DNA from: Candidatus Symbiothrix dinenymphae
GTDB taxonomy: Bacteria > Bacteroidota > Bacteroidia > Bacteroidales > Azobacteroidaceae
Length of the DNA stretch: 64,000 nucleotides
Assembly (NCBI GenBank): GCA_001417715.1
Contig: BBRT01000280.1
Location: 1 to 64,000, forward strand
Direction of reading: 5' to 3'
Shown here: positions 50,462-59,301 of the stretch, piece after piece
Numbering within the stretch: position 1 is the stretch's first letter
How the letters are laid out: each line of letters begins with the position of its first letter
Program-made: the position numbers and the translations under genes
Notes under the pieces: model-generated
Database searches by the model: none
What the model was told of the DNA's origin: nothing
What the model saw: only the letters and a program-made list of their open reading frames with translations

Positions 50462-51097
50462 ATGACATTAGACGACTACATATTGGCTCACATCGACCCT
50501 GAGGGCGAGCTTTTGGCACAACTTAACCGCGAGGCGCATCTCCGGTTGCTTCGTCCGCGTATGATTTCGGGGCATTTGCAGGGGCGGATTCTCAAGATGC
50601 TGGTGCGCGTTCTTCGTCCGAAGCGTATTTTGGAGATTGGCACCTACACCGGCTATGCCACGCTGTGTTTGGCGGAGGGGCTTGCGGCGGACGGCGAAAT
50701 TCACACCATCGAAAAAGACGATGAAATGGAGGATTTCATTCGCCAAAACTTCGAGAAATCGCCGCTTTCTCCGAAAATTCACTTGCATCTCGGCGATGCA
50801 CTGGATGTAATTCCAACGCTGGGTGGCATGTTTGATATGGTGTTTATTGATGCCGACAAGCGGTTGTACTGCGAATATTACGATTTGATTTTCGACCGTG
50901 TCAATGCCGGCGGACTGATTGTGGCGGACAATACGCTGTGGGGCGGCAAAGTGCTCGAACCGCCGCCTCATTCGGGCGACAAGCAAACGCAAGGCATCAT
51001 TGATTTCAACGAAAAAATCAAACAAGATACGCGCATTGAAAAAATTATCGTACCTTTGCGTGACGGATTGACCCTGATTTACAAGGGAACATCCTAA
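50462..51097 (+). CDS. SAM-dependent O-methyltransferase (CCoAOMT-like)
   Basis: A 211-aa protein of the bacterial catechol/caffeoyl-CoA O-methyltransferase family. Features are RILEIGTYTGYATLCLAEGL (SAM-binding motif I), IHTIEKDDEME (motif II), FDMVFIDADKRLYCEYYDL with metal-binding Asp, and GGLIVADNTLWGGKV. It transfers a methyl group from SAM to a hydroxyl substrate that cannot be read from the sequence. Usual length for the family. Confidence 0.92.
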   Translation: MTLDDYILAHIDPEGELLAQLNREAHLRLLRPRMISGHLQGRILKMLVRVLRPKRILEIGTYTGYATLCLAEGLAADGEIHTIEKDDEMEDFIRQNFEKSPLSPKIHLHLGDALDVIPTLGGMFDMVFIDADKRLYCEYYDLIFDRVNAGGLIVADNTLWGGKVLEPPPHSGDKQTQGIIDFNEKIKQDTRIEKIIVPLRDGLTLIYKGTS

Positions 51098-51130
51098 AAA
51101 AGGCGACTAATTATTAAATTAGATAGTTAT

Positions 51131-53161
51131 ATGAACAAAAAATTTATTTATTTAACACTCATAAGTATTATGGTGGTTACAACAGGTTGTAAAAACAACA
51201 GAGTGAACGGTATTGAAGTGTCTAATTTGGACACGACAGCGATACCCGGCGATGATTTTTACCGGTTCGCGTGTGGCGGCTGGATGGATTCTCACCCCTT
51301 GGAAGCACAGTATGCACGCTTCGGCACGTTCGATGCGATGGGCGAGAAAAGTAAGGAGCAAGTGCGCACCTTGATTGATGAGATTTCGCAAAAAGAGAAT
51401 GCACAGGGTACTGTGGCGCAGAAAATTGGCGACCTCTACAGCCTCTCCCTGGACAGTGTGCGGCGCAACGCAGAAGGTGTGAACCCTCTCTGTCCCTATC
51501 TGGAGCAGGTGAACAGCCTCACCGACAAGAAAGCCCTCGCCGCTACTTTGGCGTGGATGAATCACAACGGTTATGCCGCGTTTTTCTACGATGGCGTGAG
51601 TGCTGACGACAAAAACAGCGACCTCAACATCTTCCACATCGTGCAGGGCGGTATTTCGCTCGGCGACCGCGACTATTATCTGCAACAGGATGCGCGGATG
51701 CAGGAAATTCGCACCAAGTATGTGGAAGCAATCGAAAAATTGTTCGCCCTGGCTGGCTACACGCCCGAAGATGGCAAAAAAGCATCGGCTGCCGTGCTGA
51801 AAATCGAAACGCAGTTGGCACAAGCCGCGTTCCCCCGTGAAAAACGCCGCGACCCGGAGGCTAACTACCACAAAATCAGCACCGCCGAATTGGCAAAAAT
51901 AGCCCCCGAATTGGATTGGACAACCTATTTCAAAGAACTCGGCATCCCCGAAATCGAAAGTTTGGATTTGGGACAGATTGAGCCGCTGGAAGAAGTCAAT
52001 AAAATCATCCAAAAGACTGATTTGCAGGATATTAAATACTACCTTTCGTGGAAAGTCATTTCCGGCTCGGCAGGTGCTTTGAGCGATGACTTTGCAGATG
52101 CGAGTTTCGACTTTTTCGGCAAAGTGCTGCAAGGCAAAGAAGCACAACCGGAGCGTTGGAAACGCGCTGTGAATGCCATCAACGGCAATTTGGGCGAAGC
52201 AGTAGGGCAACTGTATGTTGAAAAACACTTCCCGCCCTTCGCGAAAGAGAAAATGCTCGGATTGGTCAAAAACCTGCAAACGGCATTGGGAGAACGCATC
52301 ACCAACTTGTTTTGGATGAGCGAAGACACCAAAGTCAAGGCGCAGGAAAAATTGGAGAATTTTCATGTGAAAATCGGCTACCCGGACAAGTGGCGCGACT
52401 ATTCCGAACTGAGCATCGACAAGTCAAAATCCTATCTGGAGAACCTCATAGCGGCGGATAATTTCCATTTCAACTACGAAATCAACAAGTGGAACAAGCC
52501 CGTGGACAAGGACGAATGGCACATGACCCCGCAAACGGTGAACGCCTATTACAACCCCAGCACCAACGAGATTTGCTTCCCCGCAGGGATTTTGCAACCG
52601 CCGTTTTTCAATATGGATGCGGATGATGCGGTGAACTACGGTGCCATCGGCGTGGTGATTGGTCACGAGATGAGTCACGGCTTCGACGACCAGGGTCGCA
52701 AGTTCGACAAAGATGGCAACCTGAACGACTGGTGGGCACCCGGAGATGCCGCGAATTTCAAGAATCAGGCTCAAGTGCTGGTAGATTTCTTCGACAACAT
52801 CATCGTTTTGGACGACACGCACGCCAACGGGCAATTCACATTGGGCGAAAACATAGGCGACCAAGGCGGGCTGCAAATAGCCTGGCAAGCCTATCAAAAC
52901 ACCCGAAAAGGCAAGCCCACCCCCGCCCCAATTGACGGATACACCGATGCGCAACGCTTTTTCATAGCCTACGCCACCGTGTGGGCAGGCAACATCCGCA
53001 ACGAAGAAATCCTCCGCCGAACAAAAACCGACCCCCACGCACTGGGACGTTGGCGCGTAAACGGAGCCTTACCCCAAATAGACGCATGGTACGAGGCATG
53101 GAATGTGACGGAGGAAAACAGCTTGTATGTCCCGAAGGAAAAGCGAGTAGCAATCTGGTAG
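51131..53161 (+). CDS. pepO: M13-family metallopeptidase, lipoprotein (PepO-like)
   Basis: A 676-aa zinc endopeptidase. The N-terminus is a lipoprotein signal (lipobox VTTGC, Cys20), so it is anchored in the envelope. The large helical lid domain is followed by VIGHEMSHGFDDQGR (HExxH zinc site) and ENIGDQGGLQIAW (ENxxDxGG, third ligand). The C-terminal AYATVWAGNIRNE and RVNGALPQIDAW are M13 signatures. Length and order match neprilysin/PepO homologues. Degrades oligopeptides, probably for nutrition. Confidence 0.94.
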   Translation: MNKKFIYLTLISIMVVTTGCKNNRVNGIEVSNLDTTAIPGDDFYRFACGGWMDSHPLEAQYARFGTFDAMGEKSKEQVRTLIDEISQKENAQGTVAQKIGDLYSLSLDSVRRNAEGVNPLCPYLEQVNSLTDKKALAATLAWMNHNGYAAFFYDGVSADDKNSDLNIFHIVQGGISLGDRDYYLQQDARMQEIRTKYVEAIEKLFALAGYTPEDGKKASAAVLKIETQLAQAAFPREKRRDPEANYHKISTAELAKIAPELDWTTYFKELGIPEIESLDLGQIEPLEEVNKIIQKTDLQDIKYYLSWKVISGSAGALSDDFADASFDFFGKVLQGKEAQPERWKRAVNAINGNLGEAVGQLYVEKHFPPFAKEKMLGLVKNLQTALGERITNLFWMSEDTKVKAQEKLENFHVKIGYPDKWRDYSELSIDKSKSYLENLIAADNFHFNYEINKWNKPVDKDEWHMTPQTVNAYYNPSTNEICFPAGILQPPFFNMDADDAVNYGAIGVVIGHEMSHGFDDQGRKFDKDGNLNDWWAPGDAANFKNQAQVLVDFFDNIIVLDDTHANGQFTLGENIGDQGGLQIAWQAYQNTRKGKPTPAPIDGYTDAQRFFIAYATVWAGNIRNEEILRRTKTDPHALGRWRVNGALPQIDAWYEAWNVTEENSLYVPKEKRVAIW

Positions 53162-53303
53162 CAGTTACCAGTTATCAGTTACCAGTTACCACAAAAAAAA
53201 TTGGAGATTCAAAAAAAAACTGTACCTTTGCAGTCACAATTGGTAACTGGTAACTGGTAACTGGTAACTGAAAACTGGTAACTGAAAACTGGTAACTGAA
53301 AGA
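53162..53303. repeat. GTTACCAGTTACCAG arrays in inverted arrangement
   Basis: To the left of the tRNA promoter are about four copies of agttacc(agtt), at 53163-53191. To the right are about seven copies of the complement ggtaact(gg) at 53241-53299. The two arrays could form a long cruciform or RNA stem around 53192-53240. Such heptamer arrays are scattered in Bacteroidota genomes; function unknown. Confidence 0.8.
53223..53230 (+). promoter_or_regulatory. TACCTTTG promoter of tRNA-Gln
   Basis: A consensus -7 box about 75 bases before the mature tRNA, between the two repeat arrays. The primary transcript would start with the ggtaact repeats. Confidence 0.6.
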
Positions 53304-53306
53304 AAT

Positions 53307-53377
53307 TGTCTTGTGGTGTAACGGTAGCACATCAGATTCTGGTTCTGCTTGTCTGGGTTCAAATCCTAGCAAGACAA
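53307..53377 (+). tRNA. tRNA-Gln (CTG)
   Basis: 71 nt. The acceptor stem TGTCTTG / CAAGACA is perfect, discriminator A follows. D-arm GTG...CAC, anticodon loop TTCTGGT (anticodon CTG), T-arm with GGTTCAAATCC. The outer anticodon-stem pair is a T.C mismatch. CCA is not encoded. Confidence 0.92.
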
Positions 53378-53410
53378 CAAAATTCCTGAAAAACTCGTAA
53401 AATTACGCTT

Positions 53411-53962
53411 ATGCAGACTACACATACAAAGGAGAACTATATCTCTGACATTCGCACCGGCACCGGAGTGAATGTCAATCGGTGCTATCAGTGCGGCAAA
53501 TGCTCTGCCGGATGCGCTGTGGCGGCGGAAATGGATTATCCGCCCAGTTTGGCGATGCGCATGCTCCAGACGAATGATGTTGGTAATTACAACAAACTGC
53601 TTGCTTCGGAGGCGATTTGGCTGTGCGCTTCTTGTCAGAACTGCCTGACGCGCTGCCCGATGGAGATTGATATTCCTAATTTGATGGACTATTTGCGCGG
53701 GCAATCCATTAAGGGAAAGAAGGTTAGCAAAAAAGCAAGCAACATTATTTCGTTCCACAAAGCGTTTCTTGATTCGGTCAAATACACCGGTCGCCTCTAC
53801 GAAATCGGGCTGGTGGGTGGCTACAAGCTGCGGACACTCCATCTCGTGCAAGATATGGATGTGGCACCTAAAATGTTTCTCAAAGGGAAACTCCCGCTGA
53901 TTCCGGAGCTGGTGAAAGCCGGGAAGCAAATAAAAACAATCTTTTCAAAAACAAAAGCATGA
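53411..53962 (+). CDS. hdrC: Heterodisulfide reductase subunit C-like (HdrC)
   Basis: A 183-aa ferredoxin-like protein with two [4Fe-4S] sites: CYQCGKCSAGC and CASCQNCLTRCP. The first of four genes-worth of motifs that make up an HdrCBA set, it overlaps hdrB by four bases. It passes electrons between the flavin subunit HdrA and the active site in HdrB. In Bacteroidota the physiological disulfide is unknown since coenzymes M and B are absent. Confidence 0.9.
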   Translation: MQTTHTKENYISDIRTGTGVNVNRCYQCGKCSAGCAVAAEMDYPPSLAMRMLQTNDVGNYNKLLASEAIWLCASCQNCLTRCPMEIDIPNLMDYLRGQSIKGKKVSKKASNIISFHKAFLDSVKYTGRLYEIGLVGGYKLRTLHLVQDMDVAPKMFLKGKLPLIPELVKAGKQIKTIFSKTKA

Positions 53963-54807
53963 AAACAGGATTTTATCCGGGCTGTTCGTTGAAAGGTACT
54001 TCTGCGGAATACGCTCAATCGACATTGGCATTGGCAAAGGCGTTCGATATAACTCTCGAAGAATTGGTCGATTGGAACTGCTGCGGGGCAACGGCGGCGC
54101 ACAATCTCAATCACGAACTCGCAATAGCACTGCCCGCTCGTGTGTTGGCATTGGCTGAAAAACAGGGATTTACGGAAATTGTGGTGCCCTGCGCCGCCTG
54201 CTACAACCGCTTATCGGTGACTCAACACGAACTGAATGCGAATGCCGAGTTGAGAGGGGAAGTTTCCAAACTGCTCGAAATGCCGCTGAGCGGTAAGTTG
54301 CAGATAATGAACGTGATGCAGTTTATCGACAAATACATCGCCGACAAAATAGAAGCAAAAGTGGTGAACCCGTTTGAGCAAAAGGTGGTGTGCTATTACG
54401 GCTGCCTGCTGGTGCGCCCACACGACATCCTGCAATTCGACCGCCTGGAAGACCCGCAATCAATGGACGAGCTGATGCGAAAAATCGGAGCAACCGCCCT
54501 CGACTGGGGCTACAAAACCGAATGCTGCGGAGCCGGATTTTCCGTGTCGCGCACCGACATTGTAGCCAAACTGTCGGGCAAAATAGTAAAAGATGCCACA
54601 GACAGAGATGCAAAGGCAATCATAGTAGCCTGCCCCATGTGCCAATCCAATCTGGACATGCGCCGCTCACACATCAACAGCTACCTGCACCAAAAAACAG
54701 ATATTCCGGTGCTGTTCATCACGCAGGCAATCGGTTTGGCAGTAGGGCTGAGCGAGCAGGAATTGGGGTTGCAAAAGTTGTTCGTGGTGCCAAAGTTTGT
54801 GAAATGA
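53959..54807 (+). CDS. hdrB: Heterodisulfide reductase subunit B-like (HdrB)
   Basis: A 282-aa protein with two CCG-type domains. FYPGCSL, NCCGATAAH and VPCAACYNR belong to the first. CYYGCLLVRP, TECCGAGFS and VACPMCQSN belong to the second. These bind the noncubane iron-sulfur clusters that reduce disulfides in HdrB enzymes. Organisation hdrC-hdrB-hdrA is compact and co-directional. Confidence 0.9.
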   Translation: MKTGFYPGCSLKGTSAEYAQSTLALAKAFDITLEELVDWNCCGATAAHNLNHELAIALPARVLALAEKQGFTEIVVPCAACYNRLSVTQHELNANAELRGEVSKLLEMPLSGKLQIMNVMQFIDKYIADKIEAKVVNPFEQKVVCYYGCLLVRPHDILQFDRLEDPQSMDELMRKIGATALDWGYKTECCGAGFSVSRTDIVAKLSGKIVKDATDRDAKAIIVACPMCQSNLDMRRSHINSYLHQKTDIPVLFITQAIGLAVGLSEQELGLQKLFVVPKFVK

Positions 54808-54831
54808 GATGGGGAATATAATTAAAGCATT

Positions 54832-56805
54832 ATGTCAAAAATAGGAGTATTTGTTTGTCATTGCGGCGAAAACATCAGCGCCACTGTGGATTGCGAGAAA
54901 GTCGCTAAGGAGGCGTTGAACATTGAGGGGGTGGCGTTGGCTACCGACTATAAATATATGTGTTCTGAGCCGGGGCAAGCTACGATTAAGGATGCCATTC
55001 GCGAGAAAGGTTTGGATGGCGTGGTGGTGGCTGCCTGTTCGCCGCGGATGCACGAGCCTACTTTTCGCAAGGCTTGTGCTGAAGCCGGGCTTAACTCGTT
55101 TATGTGCGAAATTGCCAACATCCGCGAACATTGCTCGTGGGTGCACGAGAAAGGCGATGCCACTACGGACAAGGCTTTGGATTTGGTGCGTATGTTGGTG
55201 GAAAAGGTCAAATACGACAAGCCTTTGAAGCCCATCAAAGTGCCCATCACGAAAAAAGCCCTGGTCATTGGCGGCGGCATTGCCGGCATACAGGCGGCGT
55301 TGGACATTGCCGATGCCGGTCAGAAGGTCATTCTTGTGGAGCGCGACCCGTCTATTGGCGGACACATGTCGCAACTTTCGGAAACGTTTCCCACGCTCGA
55401 CTGCTCGCAATGTATCCTCACGCCGCGCATGGTGGAGGTGGCGCAACATCCGAATATCACGCTCCACACCTATGCTGAATTGGAAAAGTTGGAGGGCTTC
55501 ATCGGCAATTTCACGGCAACTATTCGTCTGAAAGCCAAGAGTGTTGATTTCAAAACCTGCACCGGTTGCGGAGCCTGCACGCTGAAATGTCCGAGCAAGA
55601 AAATCCCCAGCGAGTTTAACGAAGGTTTGGGGATGCGCACCGCTATCTATACACCTTTCCCACAGGCAGTTCCGAACAAGCCCATCATCGACCGTGCGAA
55701 TTGCCGCTACTATCAGACGGGCAAGTGTCAGGTCTGTCAAAAAATATGCCCTACAGGTGCCATTGAGTTCGACAAGCCGGACGAATTTATCACCGAAGAG
55801 GTGGGTGCTATTGTGCTTGCCACCGGATTTGATGTGTTGAAACCCGATTTTTTCCCCGAATATGGCTATGGCAAATATGCCGATGTGCTCACCGGCTTGC
55901 AATTTGAGCGTTTGGCTTCGGCTTCCGGACCCACTTTGGGCGAGATACGCCGCCCGTCAGATGGCACCGTTCCCAAGAAGATTGTGTTTATAGCCTGCGC
56001 AGGGTCGCGCGACCCCGCCAAAGGCATTCCCTATTGCTCCAAAATTTGCTGTATGTACACCGCCAAACATGCGATGCTGTATCAACACAAAGTGCACGAT
56101 GGCGAATCGTATGTTTTCTACATGGACGTGCGGGCGGGTGGCAAAAACTACGAAGAGTTTGTGCGTCGCGCCATCGAAGAAGACGGAGCCAACTATGTGC
56201 GCGGACGAGTGGCGCGGGTGTACGAAAAAAACGGCAAACTGATAGTCTGTGGAGTGGATACCCTGATGGGTGCCGAGCAGGTGGAGATAGAAGCCGACAT
56301 GGTGGTGCTTGCCTCAGCGGGCGTTTCCAACTGCGGCGCGGAAGAGCTGGCGCAAAAATTGCACGTGTCCTACGACCCCTACAAATTCTTCGCCGAAGCC
56401 CACCCAAAATTGAAACCTGTGGAAACAAACACCGCAGGCATCTACCTGTGCGGAGCCTGCCAAGCCCCCAAAGACATTCCCGACACGGTGAGCACGGCAT
56501 CGGGCGCAGCAGCAAAGGTCATCGGACTGTTCTCCAACGCCGAACTGACCCGCGAGCCAACCATTGCAGTGGTCAATGGTTCAGACTGCGTAGGCTGCTT
56601 TATGTGCCAAACAGCCTGCCCCTACCAAGCCATTGAATGTGAGGAAATTAAGAACCGCGCAGGCGAAGTAATTAGGAAAGTAGCGAAAGTCAACCCCGGC
56701 TTGTGTCAAGGTTGTGGCACCTGCGTGTCTTTCTGTCGCTCCAAATCCATTGATATGCAAGGGTTTTCTAATGAGCAGGTATTTGCGGAAGTAATGTCTT
56801 TTTAG
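54832..56805 (+). CDS. hdrA: Heterodisulfide reductase subunit A-like (HdrA), FAD and Fe-S
   Basis: A 657-aa flavoprotein. N-terminal FVCHCGENIS Cys motif; FAD-binding ALVIGGGIAGIQAALDIAD near residue 144; CTGCGACTLKCP and a Cys-rich partner at CRYYQTGKCQVCQKICP in the middle; IACAGSRDPAKGIPYCSKIC in the catalytic-side domain; and two C-terminal ferredoxin clusters, CVGCFMCQTACP and CQGCGTCVSFC. HdrA can bifurcate electrons. No hydrogenase, FloxABCD or formate dehydrogenase gene adjoins it, so its electron donor is not shown here. Confidence 0.92.
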   Translation: MSKIGVFVCHCGENISATVDCEKVAKEALNIEGVALATDYKYMCSEPGQATIKDAIREKGLDGVVVAACSPRMHEPTFRKACAEAGLNSFMCEIANIREHCSWVHEKGDATTDKALDLVRMLVEKVKYDKPLKPIKVPITKKALVIGGGIAGIQAALDIADAGQKVILVERDPSIGGHMSQLSETFPTLDCSQCILTPRMVEVAQHPNITLHTYAELEKLEGFIGNFTATIRLKAKSVDFKTCTGCGACTLKCPSKKIPSEFNEGLGMRTAIYTPFPQAVPNKPIIDRANCRYYQTGKCQVCQKICPTGAIEFDKPDEFITEEVGAIVLATGFDVLKPDFFPEYGYGKYADVLTGLQFERLASASGPTLGEIRRPSDGTVPKKIVFIACAGSRDPAKGIPYCSKICCMYTAKHAMLYQHKVHDGESYVFYMDVRAGGKNYEEFVRRAIEEDGANYVRGRVARVYEKNGKLIVCGVDTLMGAEQVEIEADMVVLASAGVSNCGAEELAQKLHVSYDPYKFFAEAHPKLKPVETNTAGIYLCGACQAPKDIPDTVSTASGAAAKVIGLFSNAELTREPTIAVVNGSDCVGCFMCQTACPYQAIECEEIKNRAGEVIRKVAKVNPGLCQGCGTCVSFCRSKSIDMQGFSNEQVFAEVMSF

Positions 56806-56846
56806 AGTTTAGTTATTAGAGTTTAGAGTTTAGATGTTGGTGGGCA

Positions 56847-59150
56847 ATGGGTAGCATTAAACGACAGTTCGATATTACCGGCATGAGTTGCGCTGGGTGT
56901 GTTGCTCATGTGGAACATAGCGTGGCTCGGTTGGGTGGTGTGCAGTTGGTGCAAGTTAATTTGCTGACTCACAGTATGATGGTTGAGTTCGATACGGCGC
57001 AAATCACTGTCAATGCCATTGAGCAGGCGGTGTTTGATGCGGGATATCAGGCGTATGTTCGCCCTGCCGATGCTCGCTCTGCCGATGCTCGTGCGGTGAA
57101 AAGCGGTGGCATTGATTTTGTGCGGCAGGAGCAGCGTGCTATGCGGCGGCGTTGGTGGGTGTCGTTTGCGTTTTTGCTGCCGTTGCTCTATGTTTCGATG
57201 GGCGATATGCTGTTTGGGCATGGGGGTGTGCCCGCTGTTTTGCATGAGAATTTTTGGCTTCAGTTGGTGCTTGTTGTGCCCGTCGTCGTTGTCAATCGCA
57301 ATTATTTTGTGGGTGGGTTCAGGGCTTTGTTTCGGTTCGCGCCCAACATGGATTCGCTGATTGCTGTGGGGTCGTCTGCTGCCCTCGCGTATGGGCTTAT
57401 ATATAATGGTGTGTATTTTGAGTCGGCGGCTACCATTTTGTCGTTGGTCACGTTGGGCAAATATCTTGAGAGCCGTTCCAAAAGTCGCACGTCTGCCGCC
57501 ATCACCAAGTTGATGGATTTAGCACCTAAAACAGCCATTGTTGTTAGAGGCGACAAGGAGCAGGAAGTGCCTGTTGAGGATATTGTGGTGGGTGATTTGC
57601 TGTTGGTGAAGCCCGGACAGCACATTCCGGTGGATGGCACTGTGACACAGGGCAATGCCACGATTGACGAGTCGGCACTCACGGGCGAAAGCATGCCTGT
57701 GTATAAGCAGGTGGGCGATACGGTGTTTTCGGCAACGTTCAACAAAACAGGTGCGTTCTTTTTTCGGGCGACTAAAGTGGGCAAAGACACTACCCTTTCG
57801 CACATCGTTGCGTTGGTCGAGGAAGCCTCCGCCTCCAAAGCACCTGTTTCGAGATTAGCCGACAAAATCAGTCGCGTTTTTGTGCCGGTGATTATCGGCA
57901 TTGCTGTTTTTGCGGCTGTGGGGTGGTTCATTGCCGGTTATCCGTTCGATTTTGCGCTGTCGATTGGCATTGCCGTGTTGGTGATTTCCTGCCCTTGCGC
58001 GTTGGGGTTAGCCACGCCGGTCGCCATTATGGTTGGCACGGGCAAAGGCGCGGAGCATGGCATTTTGTTTAAATCGGCGGAGGTGTTTGAAAAAGCGGTC
58101 AAAATCAACACTGTCGTGCTTGACAAAACGGGCACCATCACTGAAGGGAAGTTGCGCGTGACCGATATTTACACCAATGGGATGCCTGAGGATGAGGTGT
58201 TGAGCCTTATCGCCTCGCTTGAACGGTATTCGGAACATCCGTTGGCGGCGGCTGTGCTGCAGGAAGCAAAACAACAGTTCATTGATACGGAGGGGGTTGC
58301 GGGTCAAGCCCGCAATGACGAGTCGCTTGACAGGTCGCTTGACAAGTCGCTTGACAGTGCTTTTGACAGTGCTCCCTTGCTTGAGGTTGCAAATTTTCAG
58401 GCATTGCCCGGATTAGGCATTGAAGGGCGCATCCGGAATCGCCTGTATTGTGCAGGAAGCCATAAACTGATGGTGCAACGCGGCATTGACATTAGCCATT
58501 TCACCACCCGCTTTGAAAACTTGACAGCCGAAGGCAAAACGCCGTTGTTTCTTGCCGATGAGCACACAGCAATCGGTTTGCTCGCCGTTGCCGACACGCT
58601 GAAGCCCACGAGCCGACAGGCGGTAGAGCAACTCTACGCGATGGGCATGGACGCTATCATGCTGACGGGCGACAATCGACAAACGGCAACTGCCATTCAA
58701 CGCGAGGCGGGCATACACAGCCTGATAGCCGAAGTGCTACCGCAAGAAAAAGACCGCGAAATTGTGCGCCTGCAAGCGGCAAACCGCAGCGTGGCGATGG
58801 TCGGCGACGGCATCAACGATGCACCCGCCCTGACGCGTGCCGATTTGGGCATTGCCATCGGTAGCGGCACAGACATTGCCGTGGAGTCGGCAGATATTGT
58901 GCTGATGCGCAGCGACTTACTCGATGCCGTTGCCGCATTTCGCTTGAGCCAAGCGGTGATGCGCACAATAAAGCAAAACCTGTTTTGGGCATTTTCCTAC
59001 AATATTATATGCATCCCGCTGGCAGCAGGCGCGTTCTATCCCCTGTTTGGCTGGACGCTCAACCCGATGATTGCCGCGCTGGCAATGAGTTTCAGCTCCG
59101 TGACAGTGGTGCTAAATGCGCTGAGGTTAAACAAAACAGTCTGTCATTGA
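56847..59150 (+). CDS. copA: Copper-translocating P1B-type ATPase
   Basis: A 767-aa cation pump. N-terminal heavy-metal domain with GMSCAGC (Cys15, Cys18). Eight membrane helices, transport motif ISCPCALGLATP near residue 380 (CPC, copper or silver type), phosphorylation site DKTGTITEG near 426, TGDNRQTA and GDGINDAPAL hinge motifs. It exports Cu(I) using ATP. An extra repeat-derived loop lies in the nucleotide-binding domain (about residues 482-512). No CopY or CsoR gene adjoins. Confidence 0.94.
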   Translation: MGSIKRQFDITGMSCAGCVAHVEHSVARLGGVQLVQVNLLTHSMMVEFDTAQITVNAIEQAVFDAGYQAYVRPADARSADARAVKSGGIDFVRQEQRAMRRRWWVSFAFLLPLLYVSMGDMLFGHGGVPAVLHENFWLQLVLVVPVVVVNRNYFVGGFRALFRFAPNMDSLIAVGSSAALAYGLIYNGVYFESAATILSLVTLGKYLESRSKSRTSAAITKLMDLAPKTAIVVRGDKEQEVPVEDIVVGDLLLVKPGQHIPVDGTVTQGNATIDESALTGESMPVYKQVGDTVFSATFNKTGAFFFRATKVGKDTTLSHIVALVEEASASKAPVSRLADKISRVFVPVIIGIAVFAAVGWFIAGYPFDFALSIGIAVLVISCPCALGLATPVAIMVGTGKGAEHGILFKSAEVFEKAVKINTVVLDKTGTITEGKLRVTDIYTNGMPEDEVLSLIASLERYSEHPLAAAVLQEAKQQFIDTEGVAGQARNDESLDRSLDKSLDSAFDSAPLLEVANFQALPGLGIEGRIRNRLYCAGSHKLMVQRGIDISHFTTRFENLTAEGKTPLFLADEHTAIGLLAVADTLKPTSRQAVEQLYAMGMDAIMLTGDNRQTATAIQREAGIHSLIAEVLPQEKDREIVRLQAANRSVAMVGDGINDAPALTRADLGIAIGSGTDIAVESADIVLMRSDLLDAVAAFRLSQAVMRTIKQNLFWAFSYNIICIPLAAGAFYPLFGWTLNPMIAALAMSFSSVTVVLNALRLNKTVCH
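58297..58370. repeat. Inverted repeat and 12-bp tandem repeat inside copA
   Basis: TTGCGGG-tcaag-CCCGCAA (58297-58315) is followed by four 12-bp units like cgcttgacaggt (58324-58370), reading SLDR, SLDK, SLDS, AFDS. All are in frame. The palindromic unit resembles short dispersed repeats elsewhere in Bacteroidota genomes. Confidence 0.75.
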
Positions 59151-59245
59151 GGGGCAAGGTTAGGAACAAAAAATATAATGACTATCCGCAATCATACCAC
59201 TAAAACTCATAACTGCATAGCATCCAACAGATTACAACATAAAAT

Positions 59246-59280
59246 GAAACCCCCGACCACCCAATGTGGTCAGGGGTTTC
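59246..59280. terminator. Bidirectional terminator between copA and the lipoprotein gene
   Basis: GAAACCCC and GACCAC pair with their complements (one C.A mismatch), loop CCAAT. It lies between convergent genes, with A/T-rich ends on both sides. Confidence 0.8.
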
Positions 59281-59301
59281 TGAGTTAATTATGAAAAGAA
59301 T

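Noticed and set aside
51152-52366. 404-codon minus-strand open frame
   Set aside because: Antisense to the M13 peptidase gene, composition rich in Phe, His and Val as expected for a shadow, no domain and no promoter.
54835-55902. 355-codon minus-strand open frame
   Set aside because: Antisense to hdrA, whose motifs are unmistakable.
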